Positions 28,801 to 37,368 of a stretch of 64,000 nt of DNA are shown here, one piece after another. The stretch is from Proteus penneri (GTDB lineage Bacteria > Pseudomonadota > Gammaproteobacteria > Enterobacterales > Enterobacteriaceae), in NCBI RefSeq assembly GCF_003144535.1, contig NZ_PHFJ01000002.1:62001-126000 (forward strand), given 5' to 3'. The notes below the pieces were generated by a model. It was not told where the DNA came from, did not search any database, and saw only the letters and a list, made by a program, of their open reading frames with translations. A program made the translations under genes and the position numbers. Every line of letters starts with the position of its first letter. Positions within the stretch are counted from its first letter, which is position 1.

Positions 28801-29532
28801 AATGAGCTCAACTAAACCATTTGCTGATAGTTTTTCAATTAATTCTGTTCTAATAAATTCTTGATGTGAAAGTAGATAATCTTTTAAATCATGAAGTTCA
28901 TAAATACGCTTAAGATTAGAAGCATAATATTCAGAGATATCTTTTCTATCAAATAGTGCGAATAATGCATTTTCGCCTGCAATATTGGCCTCTGCTTCGA
29001 CCATATTAGCGATAAATTCCATACTCCAATGTTTACGATGCTCTAAATTAAGATTACGTGCATTATCATAAGTAGTGTAAAACGCATCAACTAACAGGTA
29101 AATAACCCAAGTTGGCACTTCAGTTGTTGTCACTTTGATATTGATATCTTGACATGCGGCTGCAATGACTTTTGCATAACGAGCGACTTGTTCTAAGGAA
29201 AAGCTTTCGCCAACTTTAGAGTAAAGCTTATGGCGGGCATTAAGGCCTTGGGTGATAACTTTACTATATTTTCCTGTATCAATATTACTGGCATACCACC
29301 ATTCTAATGTTCCTGCACGATGAAAATAAACGGCTGCTTTTGCTGCATCCAGTTTATTTAACTCAAAAAGAATTTCAGGGTTTTTGCCTGTAAGTACATA
29401 ATCTAATGCACGTTTAGGTAATCCTTCATCAAATATAGCAAGTAGTACAAGAGATTCTTGGAGATATTTCTCAGTAATATCGACGTCTTTTTTCCCAAAA
29501 ATAGGGAAAATGTCTAAGATTTTTTTTATCAC
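25804..29532 (-). CDS. yehI: Large HEAT-repeat / DUF4132 protein (YehI-like)
   Basis: A 1242-residue cytoplasmic protein, first gene of the cluster. It is helical, with HEAT-like repeats around residues 270-345 and 580-670 (for example RVTAIEWLARLNNPDSLPAL). A DUF4132 region lies near the C-terminus, about 900-1090 (IFTAKMDAKQKLVLFNPEGK region). E. coli YehI (1210 residues) shares the architecture and was once linked to molybdate metabolism as molR, but its function is not established. The start is GTG 29532 with AAGGAA nine bases upstream. There is no transmembrane segment or signal peptide. Confidence 0.82.
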   Translation of the reverse strand: MIKKILDIFPIFGKKDVDITEKYLQESLVLLAIFDEGLPKRALDYVLTGKNPEILFELNKLDAAKAAVYFHRAGTLEWWYASNIDTGKYSKVITQGLNARHKLYSKVGESFSLEQVARYAKVIAAACQDINIKVTTTEVPTWVIYLLVDAFYTTYDNARNLNLEHRKHWSMEFIANMVEAEANIAGENALFALFDRKDISEYYASNLKRIYELHDLKDYLLSHQEFIRTELIEKLSANGLVELINYLNKNTILRDTFADIIVLLATSNLKTVKKTAEPILNTLPAEIVKENLTHVLMNGTPKQRTQAADLFARQGENRDVLEEALKHETSKAVIKSIESALQRFSVADNANTVDAIEAPDFTPLEDTPLPDSARDMMVNNFNEMLAKAKENAEREIEENKTSKHSYNWAQRHYKDLSKIDEKQCRALVDKLNSGQGTIQSNEIQIIKHKNRIPNLPEYTFFHAVRVITNNRQHADHFSSHYFNGDIPERLFSDIELRQVENVLERCGFKRAARVTAALCLESYQDGLRRFRKPEQIWPFFSQHTDYIAEALNLMPNQSEHRYRQFETSQGIEVLGRFPTIPAQFVPRIMELALGENKTHRVSAQKLLETLPNIHLSAQEGLTSSKQEIRVTAIEWLARLNNPDSLPALNALLKKEKREVVRASLLTALEQLGEDISSYLSPKTLLAEAEKGLKAKVPASLAWFNFEAIPALTWENKKAVDPAIIRWWIILAVKLKMPGGNALLQRYIGLLSTDSQHKLSSFILHTFVAQDIKGPSLEEAMVEAQREAPGRLSNYQNWAKRYPEYYAKYENYTLEQVIEEIKNEVLRRYLGSAISDKGMLALICGIEGHVAVSVLRNYMRDHYQRRAQIEAMIDAVASSNDPIIIQLLLSLSRRYRTASVQEKARHLVTQIAERNGWSADELADRTIPTAGFDDTGTLVLEYGERIFTAKMDAKQKLVLFNPEGKEVKALPAARKNDDAELIKEAKKLFTSSKKELKQVIELQSVRLYEAMCAQRQWLSADWQEYILAHPIMHKLIEQLVWQEVKNGEVINTFRPSDDGALLNLEDDEVTLQNDSFIQLAHAALVNEDERKAWIAHFKDYKVKFLFSQMEHKIPELDLTQTEVEDRKGWITDTFTLRGILTKMGYQRGPAEDGGSFSHYYKFFSSLNYYVNIGFSGSYVPEENIPAVLFDLSFEKNQQNYWDRNNVELKEVPPILLAESYADYLKIAEACAGFDPEWEKKTPW

Positions 29533-29875
29533 GCCAGTTCCTTAAGCTATGTATGGATAAACAGTTTTTTTTACCATGAAATAGCGAAACGAACAATTTG
29601 ATTATCATTGTTGGAAACGAAAGTAAGGTATATCATTTGTTAAATTTATAGATGTAAACGCTAAAAAAGCTAACCTAGCTTTATTAATATTCAATTCTGC
29701 AATATATAAAACGTTATATCAGGAAAAAGTGCTGAAAATGAAGAAGTGATAATAAAGGCATTTTTTGTGGTATTTGAAAAATTTAAGAATTGTCTGTTTA
29801 ACAAAATAAGCGTTAACACTTAGCTAAATTGATTAAAAAAATAACAGCGGAAAATAAGATCAATTGTAAGAGAAA
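29533..29875. other. Spacer upstream of the yeh-like cluster
   Basis: A 343-bp AT-rich noncoding stretch that must contain the promoter of the five-gene cluster. No clear operator, repeat or sigma-54 element was recognised. Confidence 0.4.
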
Positions 29876-29902
29876 ATCCCGTACCTTTTAGGGATACGGG
29901 AT
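29876..29902 (-). terminator. Terminator of the minus-strand MFS gene
   Basis: An 8-bp stem, ATCCCGTA with TACGGGAT, has an 11-base loop. On the minus strand it is followed by TTTTC just after the MFS stop. Confidence 0.65.
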
Positions 29903-29908
29903 AAATTA

Positions 29909-31039
29909 TTATTTAGTTGTTTGGCGAGAGAAAGACAACAACAAGGAGCCGAGGCTACAAATCAGTAAGGTGATGGCTAAATCTTGTCCCCATCCTGCAA
30001 GTGCGAGCCCGCCACCAATTAACAAATAGTAGAACAAGCCTAATAATGCCCCCGCAGTGCCTAAACGATCTTTATATTGTGCTAATGCTGTGGCTAAGAT
30101 ATTTGGAATAGCAATGCCATAAGCAATAACACTCGTCATCATTGGGATAATAAAGCTAATGTGATCACGTAAAAAATAAACACCCGCAGCACTCACTAAT
30201 GCAATAAAGCTGGCAAGTAAAACTAATTTTCCACATGACCAATGATGATTTAATAATGCTTTATTAATATAAGAGCCAATACCGACACCTATTGCTAACA
30301 CAATGCCACTATATCCAAAGGTGCTTGCACTATAACCTTGTTTATCAAACATAAAAGGTGCTAACTGATAATAAGCAAAAAGGCTGATATTAAAAAAGGC
30401 AATTAATAATACAGTTTTAGCAATTTGCTTATCCTTAAGCATTTTTATTGCCGTTTCTCCTAATGGGGCTGTTTTTATTGCTTCAGGGCGACTTTCAGGT
30501 AAAGCAAAAGCACTCCATAACAGTAAAATCAAGGCAAGAAGGGCTAGGCCACTAAATACGCCTTGGTAGCCGGCATAACTCACTAATAATGAACCACTTA
30601 ACATACCTATTGCCGGGCTTAATGCGATAGCGGCTCCCATAACTGAGAATACTTTTGCTAACTCATCGCCACTATAGACATCACGCATAATGGTTTGTGT
30701 GCCTACTGAGCCTACCGCAGCACCAAAAGCGGAAAGCATGCGCAATCCAAGTAAGACTGAAAAATCTTGTGTCATGAAAACACCAAGACAAGCAATAGAA
30801 TAAATAAACAACCCAGCTAACATTGTCGGACGACGACCAATGACATCACATAACCGACCCCATATAATGACCCCCAATGCAAATGCAAAGAAATAGAGCG
30901 AAAGTGTTTGTCCAGCCTCGTTTGCATTGACATGAAAGCCGTTTGCAATATCAGTAAGTGCTGGGCTATAAATGGTTTCTGCAATTTGTGGAAACATCAT
31001 TAACGCAATTGCTAACCATAAAGAGAGTTTTTTGTTCAT
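29909..31039 (-). CDS. MFS exporter, Bcr/CflA-like (DHA1)
   Basis: A 376-residue inner-membrane protein with about 12 hydrophobic segments. Motif A is present between helices 2 and 3 (GRLCDVIGRRP, near 61-71), as is the N-terminal sequence AETIYSPALTDIA typical of Bcr/CflA and related proton-driven drug or metabolite exporters. The substrate cannot be told from sequence. It is divergent from an AraC regulator across a 101-bp spacer containing an inverted repeat, so it is probably controlled by that regulator, like E. coli nimT-nimR. Confidence 0.85.
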   Translation of the reverse strand: MNKKLSLWLAIALMMFPQIAETIYSPALTDIANGFHVNANEAGQTLSLYFFAFALGVIIWGRLCDVIGRRPTMLAGLFIYSIACLGVFMTQDFSVLLGLRMLSAFGAAVGSVGTQTIMRDVYSGDELAKVFSVMGAAIALSPAIGMLSGSLLVSYAGYQGVFSGLALLALILLLWSAFALPESRPEAIKTAPLGETAIKMLKDKQIAKTVLLIAFFNISLFAYYQLAPFMFDKQGYSASTFGYSGIVLAIGVGIGSYINKALLNHHWSCGKLVLLASFIALVSAAGVYFLRDHISFIIPMMTSVIAYGIAIPNILATALAQYKDRLGTAGALLGLFYYLLIGGGLALAGWGQDLAITLLICSLGSLLLSFSRQTTK

Positions 31040-31090
31040 CTTTTTATCCTACATCCTTAAATCTTGATGAGCAGAATACAGAGATAATGA

Positions 31091-31116
31091 ATGTCTTGTT
31101 ATAAACATAAAGACAT
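31091..31116. promoter_or_regulatory. Inverted repeat between the MFS and AraC genes
   Basis: ATGTCTT and AAGACAT form a perfect 7-bp inverted repeat with a 12-bp spacer, in the divergent promoter region just upstream of the AraC gene. It is a candidate site for that regulator; direct evidence is lacking. Confidence 0.4.
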
Positions 31117-31140
31117 ATTATTTTTCAAATAGGACAAGTG

Positions 31141-31902
31141 ATGGCTTGGCTTAATCAATACGACCACTTTGTGCCAGAAGAGCATCTTGCATCAGTTGTG
31201 GGTATTGCAGCAGAAATGGGAAAGCACGATTCAGGATTTCATTCTCATGATAGAGGACAATTATTATTTACGCAGTCAGGATGTATGCGAATTACTTTGG
31301 CCTCTCGGGTTTCTGTTTTACCCCCTATGAGAATTGCGTGGATCCCCGCAAAATTGGAACATCGAGTCGAAATGTATGCCTCTGTGGGATATCGCTCTGT
31401 TTATATTTCCGATAAATATCATGATAAATTTCCAAGTGAGAGTGAGATATTTACGCTTTCTCCTCTTTTACGAGAAATTCTTGAGCGTATTTCTGTAGCT
31501 GATTTTGATACACAATGGGAAGAAGGACGCTACGCCAATTTATTGGCGGTTTTCTTTGATGAAATCACGCAGGCTCAACGACAACCTAATCATTTATTTA
31601 TGCCGAAAGATAGGCGATTAAAACGTTTATCATTTGATGATTTGCCGCCACCGTTACAAGAAATGGCAAAGTATGTGGGAGCGAGTGAGAAAACGATTAC
31701 ACGCTTATTTTACAAAGAAACAGGCTTAAGTTATCAGCAATGGCGTCAACAGTGGCGATTAATGAAAGCCATTGAATTATTAGCTACTCATCATCGTTAT
31801 ATAGATATTAGTCAGATATTAGGATTTGCCAGTGACAGCGCCTTTATTACCTTTTTTAAGAAAATGACAGGTCAGACACCACAAGAATATTTGAAAAGCT
31901 GA
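31141..31902 (+). CDS. AraC-family regulator (NimR/YeaM-like)
   Basis: A 253-residue transcription factor. The N-terminal cupin-like part (HDSGFHSHDRGQLLFTQSG, about 28-46, and IAWIPAKLEHRVEM) resembles the effector domain of small AraC proteins such as E. coli NimR. The C-terminal part has two helix-turn-helix motifs, about 175-253 (VGASEKTITRLFYKETG; LGFASDSAFITFFKKMTG). ATG 31141 is preferred because AGGA lies 6 bases upstream; GTG 31138 is in frame. It likely regulates the divergent MFS gene. The inducer is unknown. Confidence 0.85.
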   Translation: MAWLNQYDHFVPEEHLASVVGIAAEMGKHDSGFHSHDRGQLLFTQSGCMRITLASRVSVLPPMRIAWIPAKLEHRVEMYASVGYRSVYISDKYHDKFPSESEIFTLSPLLREILERISVADFDTQWEEGRYANLLAVFFDEITQAQRQPNHLFMPKDRRLKRLSFDDLPPPLQEMAKYVGASEKTITRLFYKETGLSYQQWRQQWRLMKAIELLATHHRYIDISQILGFASDSAFITFFKKMTGQTPQEYLKS

Positions 31903-31930
31903 TCGATTTTATCGATAACTTTAAAACATA

Positions 31931-31953
31931 AAGCCCCGATTTAATCGGGGCTT
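31931..31953. terminator. Hairpin between the AraC gene and gltA
   Basis: A 10-bp stem, AAGCCCCGAT with ATCGGGGCTT, has a 3-base loop. On the minus strand it runs into CTTTATGTTTT, so it is best read as the gltA terminator, possibly shared. Confidence 0.7.
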
Positions 31954-31980
31954 AACAAGGATAATTAATAAAAAAATCAA

Positions 31981-33264
31981 TTATTTCTTTTTAATTTCAC
32001 TTTTAAAATCGCGCTCATCATAACCAGTATAAAGCTGACGAGGACGCGCAATTTTCAGACCATCTTCGTGCATTTCATTCCAGTGAGCAATCCAGCCAAT
32101 TGTACGTGCAATCGCAAAAATAACCGTAAACATATTGGATGGAATACCTAATGCTTTCAGGATAATACCAGAGTAGAAATCAACGTTAGGATACAGTTTT
32201 TTCTCAATAAAATACGGATCGTTTAGCGCAATACGTTCTAATTCCATCGCCACTTCAAGCAAGCTGTCATTGAGGTTTAATTCTTTTAACACTTCATGAC
32301 AGGTCTCACGCATTACTGTTGCTCGAGGATCGTAGTTTTTGTAAACACGGTGACCAAAGCCCATTAAACGGAAGGAGTCATTTTTATCTTTTGCTCGTTT
32401 AATAAATTCAGGAATGTGTTCAACCGTTTTGATCTCTTCCAGCATACGTAGACAAGCTTCGTTAGCACCACCGTGAGCGGGTCCCCAAAGTGACGCGATA
32501 CCTGCTGCGATACATGCAAATGGGTTTGCACCTGAAGAGCCTGCAGTACGTACTGTAGATGTTGATGCATTTTGCTCGTGATCTGCGTGAAGGATGAAAA
32601 TTCTATCCATTGCGCGTTCAAGTACTGGGTTAACAATATACTCTTCGCATGGTGTTGCAAACATCATATGCAAGAAGTTACCTGCATAGGAGAGGTCATT
32701 TCTTGGATAAACGAAAGGTTGACCAATCGAATATTTGTAACACATCGCTGCCACTGTTGGCATTTTAGAGAGCAGGCGGTAAGCCGTAATATCACGGTGA
32801 ACCGGATTACTGACATCCAATGCATCGTGATAGAACGCAGCTAAAGCACCTGTAACACCACACAGCACGGCCATTGGGTGTGAATCACGACGGAACCCAT
32901 TGAACAGTCGGGTAATTTGTTCATGGATCATGGTGTGACGCGTCACTGTGGTTTTAAATTTATCGTATTGCTCCTGTGTCGGTGCTTCACCGTACAGCAG
33001 GATATAACAGACTTCCAAGTATGTTGATTCAGTCGCTAATTGCCCGATAGGGAAACCACGGTGAAGTAAGATACCGTTATCACCATCAATAAAAGTGATT
33101 TTTGACTCACAAGAGGCGGTTGAGGTAAAGCCAGGATCATAGGTGTAATAACCTTTGGAGCCGAGAGTACGAATATCAATAACTTTGGAACCGAGTGTAG
33201 GGGATAGAACGTCCAAGTCTACAGATGTTTCAGCAATCGTTAGCTTAGCTTTGTTATCAGCCAT
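31981..33264 (-). CDS. gltA: GltA, type II citrate synthase
   Basis: Condenses oxaloacetate and acetyl-CoA to citrate, the entry step of the TCA cycle. It has 427 residues, as in E. coli. Catalytic His residues lie in [11 protein letters not shown] and in [10 protein letters not shown], and the active-site Asp in the C-terminal region NVDFYSGI. The type II N-terminal domain that binds the NADH inhibitor is present. The start has GGAGA upstream. It is divergent from sdhC across a 626-bp control region, the E. coli layout. Confidence 0.98.
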   Translation of the reverse strand: MADNKAKLTIAETSVDLDVLSPTLGSKVIDIRTLGSKGYYTYDPGFTSTASCESKITFIDGDNGILLHRGFPIGQLATESTYLEVCYILLYGEAPTQEQYDKFKTTVTRHTMIHEQITRLFNGFRRDSHPMAVLCGVTGALAAFYHDALDVSNPVHRDITAYRLLSKMPTVAAMCYKYSIGQPFVYPRNDLSYAGNFLHMMFATPCEEYIVNPVLERAMDRIFILHADHEQNASTSTVRTAGSSGANPFACIAAGIASLWGPAHGGANEACLRMLEEIKTVEHIPEFIKRAKDKNDSFRLMGFGHRVYKNYDPRATVMRETCHEVLKELNLNDSLLEVAMELERIALNDPYFIEKKLYPNVDFYSGIILKALGIPSNMFTVIFAIARTIGWIAHWNEMHEDGLKIARPRQLYTGYDERDFKSEIKKK

Positions 33265-33591
33265 TTATAATCTCCTTAGCGCTTATATGTCTCCTAACAA
33301 AGTCGAGGGTATCTTCATAAAGATGCACTTCGATAGTGAAACTATAGTTGATGTAAGGTACCCAGCCGAGTTTTACTTAATGCCCGTCATATCTAGGTCT
33401 ATAGTGTGTCACTTATGTTAAGGAGCTTTTGATGTTATGTTTTTTTAGGTGCTTTTTTATGCAATGCACTTAGAATTAGTACTGACAACACTTTTACATA
33501 AGTTTGAGGTTTCTGGAAGCGTGTTTGCGCACAAAAAAAACATAAACATTAAAATTATGCAGTAAATGTAATGAAAATGTTGTGCGTGTGT
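33265..33591. other. gltA side of the gltA-sdhC control region
   Basis: No gene is present. This part must hold the gltA promoter and leader. No site was assigned with confidence. Confidence 0.4.
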
Positions 33592-33612
33592 CAAAAATGA
33601 TAATCATTTTTG
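33592..33612. promoter_or_regulatory. Fur-box-like palindrome upstream of sdhC
   Basis: CAAAAATGAT-A-ATCATTTTTG is a perfect 21-bp palindrome. The central 19 bp match the Fur consensus at 15 positions, including the whole ATGATAATCAT core. It is about 72 bp upstream of the sdh -35 hexamer and could affect gltA too. Confidence 0.6.
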
Positions 33613-33683
33613 CATCGGATGTATTAAATAGTGATCCTTCTCACTGTTCGAGGCAAATGTCGGGCACACAAGTTGTGTGGTAA

Positions 33684-33712
33684 TTGTAATAAGTTTGTGA
33701 AGCACTTATACT
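33684..33712 (+). promoter_or_regulatory. sdhCDAB-sucABCD promoter
   Basis: The -35 TTGTAA (33684-33689), a 17-bp spacer and the -10 TATACT (33707-33712) form a good sigma-70 promoter. The surrounding sequence, including the downstream GTCTCCGGAAC, closely resembles the E. coli sdh promoter region. It gives a leader of about 170 bases before sdhC. Confidence 0.75.
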
Positions 33713-33890
33713 GCGCGCAGGTCTCCGGAACCGTTGTTGTATGGAGAACCAGCGTAACGAATCCACAATTTTTGTAAAATAGACGGATTTAACATTTTAC
33801 TTAAAATGTGCCTTTGTACCCCATTCGCTGTTTGATTTCCATCCAGGTCCGGAGGAAGGAAAAATTATAAAAGCTGTGTGGGCATAAATT

Positions 33891-34268
33891 GTGAAAAAAC
33901 AAAGACCTGTCAATCTGGATTTACAGACGATACAGTTTCCACTCCCTGCTATCGCATCGATCTTGCATCGTGTCTCTGGTGTTATTATGTTAGTCGCAGT
34001 TGGCATCTTACTGTGGTTACTTGGCACCTCTCTCTCTTCTCCTGAAGGTTTTCAGCAAGCGGCTGAAATAATGACTGGTTTCTTCGCAAAATTTATTTTG
34101 TGGGGCATCCTAACGGCATTGGCATACCATATTTGTGGTGGTATTCGTCATATGTTGATGGACTTCGGCTTTATTGATGAAACCTTGATTGTCGGTCGCA
34201 ACTCAGCGGCTGCATCAATGGTTATTACAGTAATTTTATCAATATTGGCGGGGGTATTAGTATGGTAA
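33891..34268 (+). CDS. sdhC: SdhC, succinate dehydrogenase cytochrome b556 subunit
   Basis: Membrane anchor of complex II that helps bind heme b and ubiquinone. The 125 residues contain three transmembrane segments. The SILHRVSGV motif of the quinone site and the heme-ligand region [18 protein letters not shown] are intact. The start must be GTG 33891 because the in-frame upstream codons run into TAA at 33885, so the protein is four residues shorter than E. coli SdhC (which begins MIRN). It is the first gene of the sdh-suc operon and overlaps sdhD by 7 bases. Confidence 0.96.
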   Translation: MKKQRPVNLDLQTIQFPLPAIASILHRVSGVIMLVAVGILLWLLGTSLSSPEGFQQAAEIMTGFFAKFILWGILTALAYHICGGIRHMLMDFGFIDETLIVGRNSAAASMVITVILSILAGVLVW

Positions 34269-34606
34269 GTAATTCTTCTACTTTAGGCCGTACTGGCATA
34301 CAGGATTGGTTATTTCTGCGTGCTTCAGCCATTATTATCGTTTTATATGTTCTTTATCTTGTGGGATTTATTGCTACAACAGAAATAACCTATGAGGTAT
34401 GGCGTGGGTTCTTTAGCTCATCCTTAACCAAAGTGTTCACCATCTTGACGTTGCTTTCTATTCTTATTCACGCGTGGATAGGAATGTGGCAAGTGTTAAC
34501 GGACTATATTAAACCGCTGGCATTACGCCTGACTTTACAACTGATTATTGTTGTTGCGCTGTTGGTTTATCTTATTTATGGAACAATTGTGGTGTGGGGT
34601 GTGTAA
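34262..34606 (+). CDS. sdhD: SdhD, succinate dehydrogenase membrane anchor subunit
   Basis: Second hydrophobic anchor of complex II, 114 residues with three transmembrane segments (about 18-38, 58-80, 90-112). The conserved [13 protein letters not shown] start of helix 1 and [19 protein letters not shown], containing the heme and quinone-site residues, are present. It overlaps the end of sdhC, and its stop TAA overlaps the sdhA ATG (TAATG), which indicates coupled translation. Confidence 0.96.
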   Translation: MVSNSSTLGRTGIQDWLFLRASAIIIVLYVLYLVGFIATTEITYEVWRGFFSSSLTKVFTILTLLSILIHAWIGMWQVLTDYIKPLALRLTLQLIIVVALLVYLIYGTIVVWGV

Positions 34607-36372
34607 TGAATCTGCCAGTAAGAGAGTTTGATGCTGTTGTTATTGGTGCGGGTGGTGCCGGTATGCGTGCCGCTTTACAGATTTCTCAAATGGGTCTGTC
34701 TTGTGCACTGATTTCTAAAGTTTTTCCCACTCGTTCTCATACTGTTTCCGCTCAAGGTGGTATTACTGTTGCGCTAGGTAATACTCATGAGGATAACTGG
34801 GAATGGCACATGTACGATACGGTAAAAGGTTCCGATTATATTGGTGACCAAGATGCTATCGAATATATGTGTAAAACCGGCCCTGAAGCAATTTTAGAGT
34901 TGGAACATATGGGGCTCTCATTTTCTCGATTAGATGATGGCCGTATTTATCAGCGTCCATTTGGTGGTCAGTCAAAAAACTTTGGTGGTGAACAAGCTGC
35001 GCGTACAGCGGCTGCTGCTGACCGTACTGGACATGCATTATTGCATACCCTTTATCAGCAAAATTTAAAAAATCACACAACCATCTTTTCAGAGTGGTAT
35101 TCACTGGATCTAGTGAAAAACCAAGATGGCGATATTGTTGGATGTACTGCAATTTGTATCGAAACGGGTGAAGTTGTTTATTTCAAAGCAAATGCCACGA
35201 TTTTAGCGACTGGCGGTGCGGGTCGTATTTACCAGTCAACTACAAATGCGCATATCAACACAGGTGATGGTGTAGGTATGGCGGTTCGCGCAGGTGTTCC
35301 TCTGCAAGATATGGAAATGTGGCAATTCCACCCAACCGGTATTGCGGGTGCGGGCGTATTGGTGACCGAAGGTTGTCGTGGTGAAGGCGGATATCTGTTA
35401 AATAAAGACGGTGAACGCTTTATGGAACGTTATGCACCAAACGCCAAAGATCTTGCCGGCCGCGATGTGGTTGCTCGTTCTATTATGATCGAAATTCGTG
35501 AAGGTCGTGGTTGTGATGGTCCTTGGGGACCTCATGCGAAATTGAAACTTGATCACCTCGGTAAAGAAGTTCTTGAGTCTCGTTTACCGGGTATTCTTGA
35601 TCTTTCTCGTACTTTCGCACACGTTGACCCAGTTAAAGAGCCAATCCCTGTTATACCTACTTGTCACTATATGATGGGGGGTATTCCAACAAAAGTAACG
35701 GGTCAAGCTATTCGTGTGAACGAGAAAGGCGAGGACGTGGTTATTCCTGGACTGTTCGCAGTTGGTGAAATTGCTTGTGTATCTGTTCATGGTGCAAACC
35801 GCTTAGGTGGTAACTCGTTGTTAGACCTCGTTGTATTTGGCCGTTCAGCAGGGGTGCACTTAAAAGAATCACTGATGGAACAAGGCACAATGCGTGATGC
35901 GAGCGATTCTGATATTGAAGCTGCATTAACTCGCTTAAATCGCTGGGAAAATAACCGTTCTGGTGAAGATCCAGTTGAAATCCGTAAAGCACTGCAATCT
36001 TGTATGCAGCATAACTTCTCGGTATTCCGTGAAGGTGATGCAATGGCAAAAGGCTTAGAAGAACTGAAAGTGATTCGTGAGCGCTTACAAAATGCACGAC
36101 TGGATGATAATTCAAGTGAATTCAATACACAGCGTATTGAATGCTTAGAATTAGATAACTTGATGGAAACAGCTTATGCCACCGCGGTATCTGCAAACTT
36201 CCGTACAGAAAGCCGTGGAGCTCATAGCCGTTTCGATTTCCCAGAACGTGATGATGCTAATTGGTTATGCCATACATTATATCAACCGCAAACCGAAACA
36301 ATGGCACGACGTGAAGTCAATATGCAGCCGAAACTGCGTGAAGCTTTCCCACCAAAAGTGCGTACATATTAA
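34606..36372 (+). CDS. sdhA: SdhA, succinate dehydrogenase flavoprotein subunit
   Basis: Catalytic subunit that oxidises succinate to fumarate. At 588 residues it has the same length as E. coli. The dinucleotide-binding fold [13 protein letters not shown] starts at residue 11, and H45 in [11 protein letters not shown] is the covalent FAD attachment site. The active-site segments [21 protein letters not shown] and [10 protein letters not shown] are intact. ATG 34606 (MNLPVREFD) matches the family; an in-frame start at 34594 would lie inside sdhD. Confidence 0.98.
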   Translation: MNLPVREFDAVVIGAGGAGMRAALQISQMGLSCALISKVFPTRSHTVSAQGGITVALGNTHEDNWEWHMYDTVKGSDYIGDQDAIEYMCKTGPEAILELEHMGLSFSRLDDGRIYQRPFGGQSKNFGGEQAARTAAAADRTGHALLHTLYQQNLKNHTTIFSEWYSLDLVKNQDGDIVGCTAICIETGEVVYFKANATILATGGAGRIYQSTTNAHINTGDGVGMAVRAGVPLQDMEMWQFHPTGIAGAGVLVTEGCRGEGGYLLNKDGERFMERYAPNAKDLAGRDVVARSIMIEIREGRGCDGPWGPHAKLKLDHLGKEVLESRLPGILDLSRTFAHVDPVKEPIPVIPTCHYMMGGIPTKVTGQAIRVNEKGEDVVIPGLFAVGEIACVSVHGANRLGGNSLLDLVVFGRSAGVHLKESLMEQGTMRDASDSDIEAALTRLNRWENNRSGEDPVEIRKALQSCMQHNFSVFREGDAMAKGLEELKVIRERLQNARLDDNSSEFNTQRIECLELDNLMETAYATAVSANFRTESRGAHSRFDFPERDDANWLCHTLYQPQTETMARREVNMQPKLREAFPPKVRTY

Positions 36373-36408
36373 TTAGCGGTGTTATTGAAGTTGCGGAGAC
36401 TTTTAAAT

Positions 36409-37125
36409 ATGAAACTTGAATTTTCGATTTATCGTTACAATCCCGACGTTGATAATGCGCCGCATATGCAAGATTACACCCTAGAAGTTCCTGAAGGGCG
36501 TGACATGATGCTGTTGGATGCATTAATTCAATTAAAGGAAAAAGATCCTACCTTATCGTTTCGTCGTTCTTGTCGTGAAGGTGTTTGCGGCTCTGATGGT
36601 GTGAACATGAATGGTAAAAATGGTTTGGCTTGTATCACACCTATTTCATCTTTACAGAAAGGAAGTAAGAAAATTGTGATCAGACCGTTACCTGGTTTAC
36701 CAGTAATTCGTGATTTAATAGTGGATATGACTCAGTTCTATACACAGTACGAGAAAATTCGTCCGTATTTAATTAATAATGGCAAGAATCCTCCTGCTCG
36801 TGAGAACTTACAGTCACCAGAACAGCGTGAAAAGCTTGATGGGCTTTACGATTGTATCCTTTGTGCTTGTTGTTCAACCTCTTGTCCGTCATTCTGGTGG
36901 AATCCAGATAAGTTTATCGGACCTGCTGGATTGTTAGCTGCATATCGTTTCTTAATTGATAGTCGCGATACAGAAACAGAATCTCGCCTTGATGATCTTA
37001 ACGATGCGTTCAGTGTGTTTCGTTGTCATGGCATCATGAACTGTGTCAGCGTATGTCCTAAAGGACTCAATCCAACAAAAGCGATTGGCCATATTAAGTC
37101 GATGTTGTTAAAACGTAGTGCATAA
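36409..37125 (+). CDS. sdhB: SdhB, succinate dehydrogenase iron-sulfur subunit
   Basis: Transfers electrons from FAD to quinone through three iron-sulfur clusters. It has 238 residues as in E. coli. The [2Fe-2S] ligands C55, C60, D63 and C75 are in SCREGVCGSDG and ACITP. The [4Fe-4S]/[3Fe-4S] cysteines lie in CILCACCSTSCP and CHGIMNCVSVCPKGLNP. ATG 36409 (MKLEFSIYRYNP) was chosen with GGAG at 36395-36398. Confidence 0.98.
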   Translation: MKLEFSIYRYNPDVDNAPHMQDYTLEVPEGRDMMLLDALIQLKEKDPTLSFRRSCREGVCGSDGVNMNGKNGLACITPISSLQKGSKKIVIRPLPGLPVIRDLIVDMTQFYTQYEKIRPYLINNGKNPPARENLQSPEQREKLDGLYDCILCACCSTSCPSFWWNPDKFIGPAGLLAAYRFLIDSRDTETESRLDDLNDAFSVFRCHGIMNCVSVCPKGLNPTKAIGHIKSMLLKRSA

Positions 37126-37130
37126 AATAA

Positions 37131-37232
37131 TAACCGCCCTAAAATAGTTAGGGCGGTTAATGGAAAAACTAAGTTAGACGTTTGCGGTAAATAGTAAGGC
37201 ACCTTTAAACACTGTTAGACAGTGCTTAAAGG
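37131..37232 (+). other. Two hairpins in the sdhB-sucA spacer
   Basis: The first hairpin is a perfect 12-bp stem, TAACCGCCCTAA with TTAGGGCGGTTA (37131-37159). The second is a 14-bp stem with one mismatch, CCTTTAAACACTGT with ACAGTGCTTAAAGG (37202-37232). Neither has a T tract, so they more likely act as processing or stability elements inside the sdh-suc transcript than as full terminators. Confidence 0.55.
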
Positions 37233-37368
37233 TTCCTTGAGAGCTAAAGCTCCATATTTAAAGAACCTGCGAGATAGCGGGTCATAAGAGAACCTTGCAA
37301 TCGACACCGTTTAATCACGGTATTAGTTATCCACGGCGAACTAAAGCTGTATAGCTTAAGGGATCATA

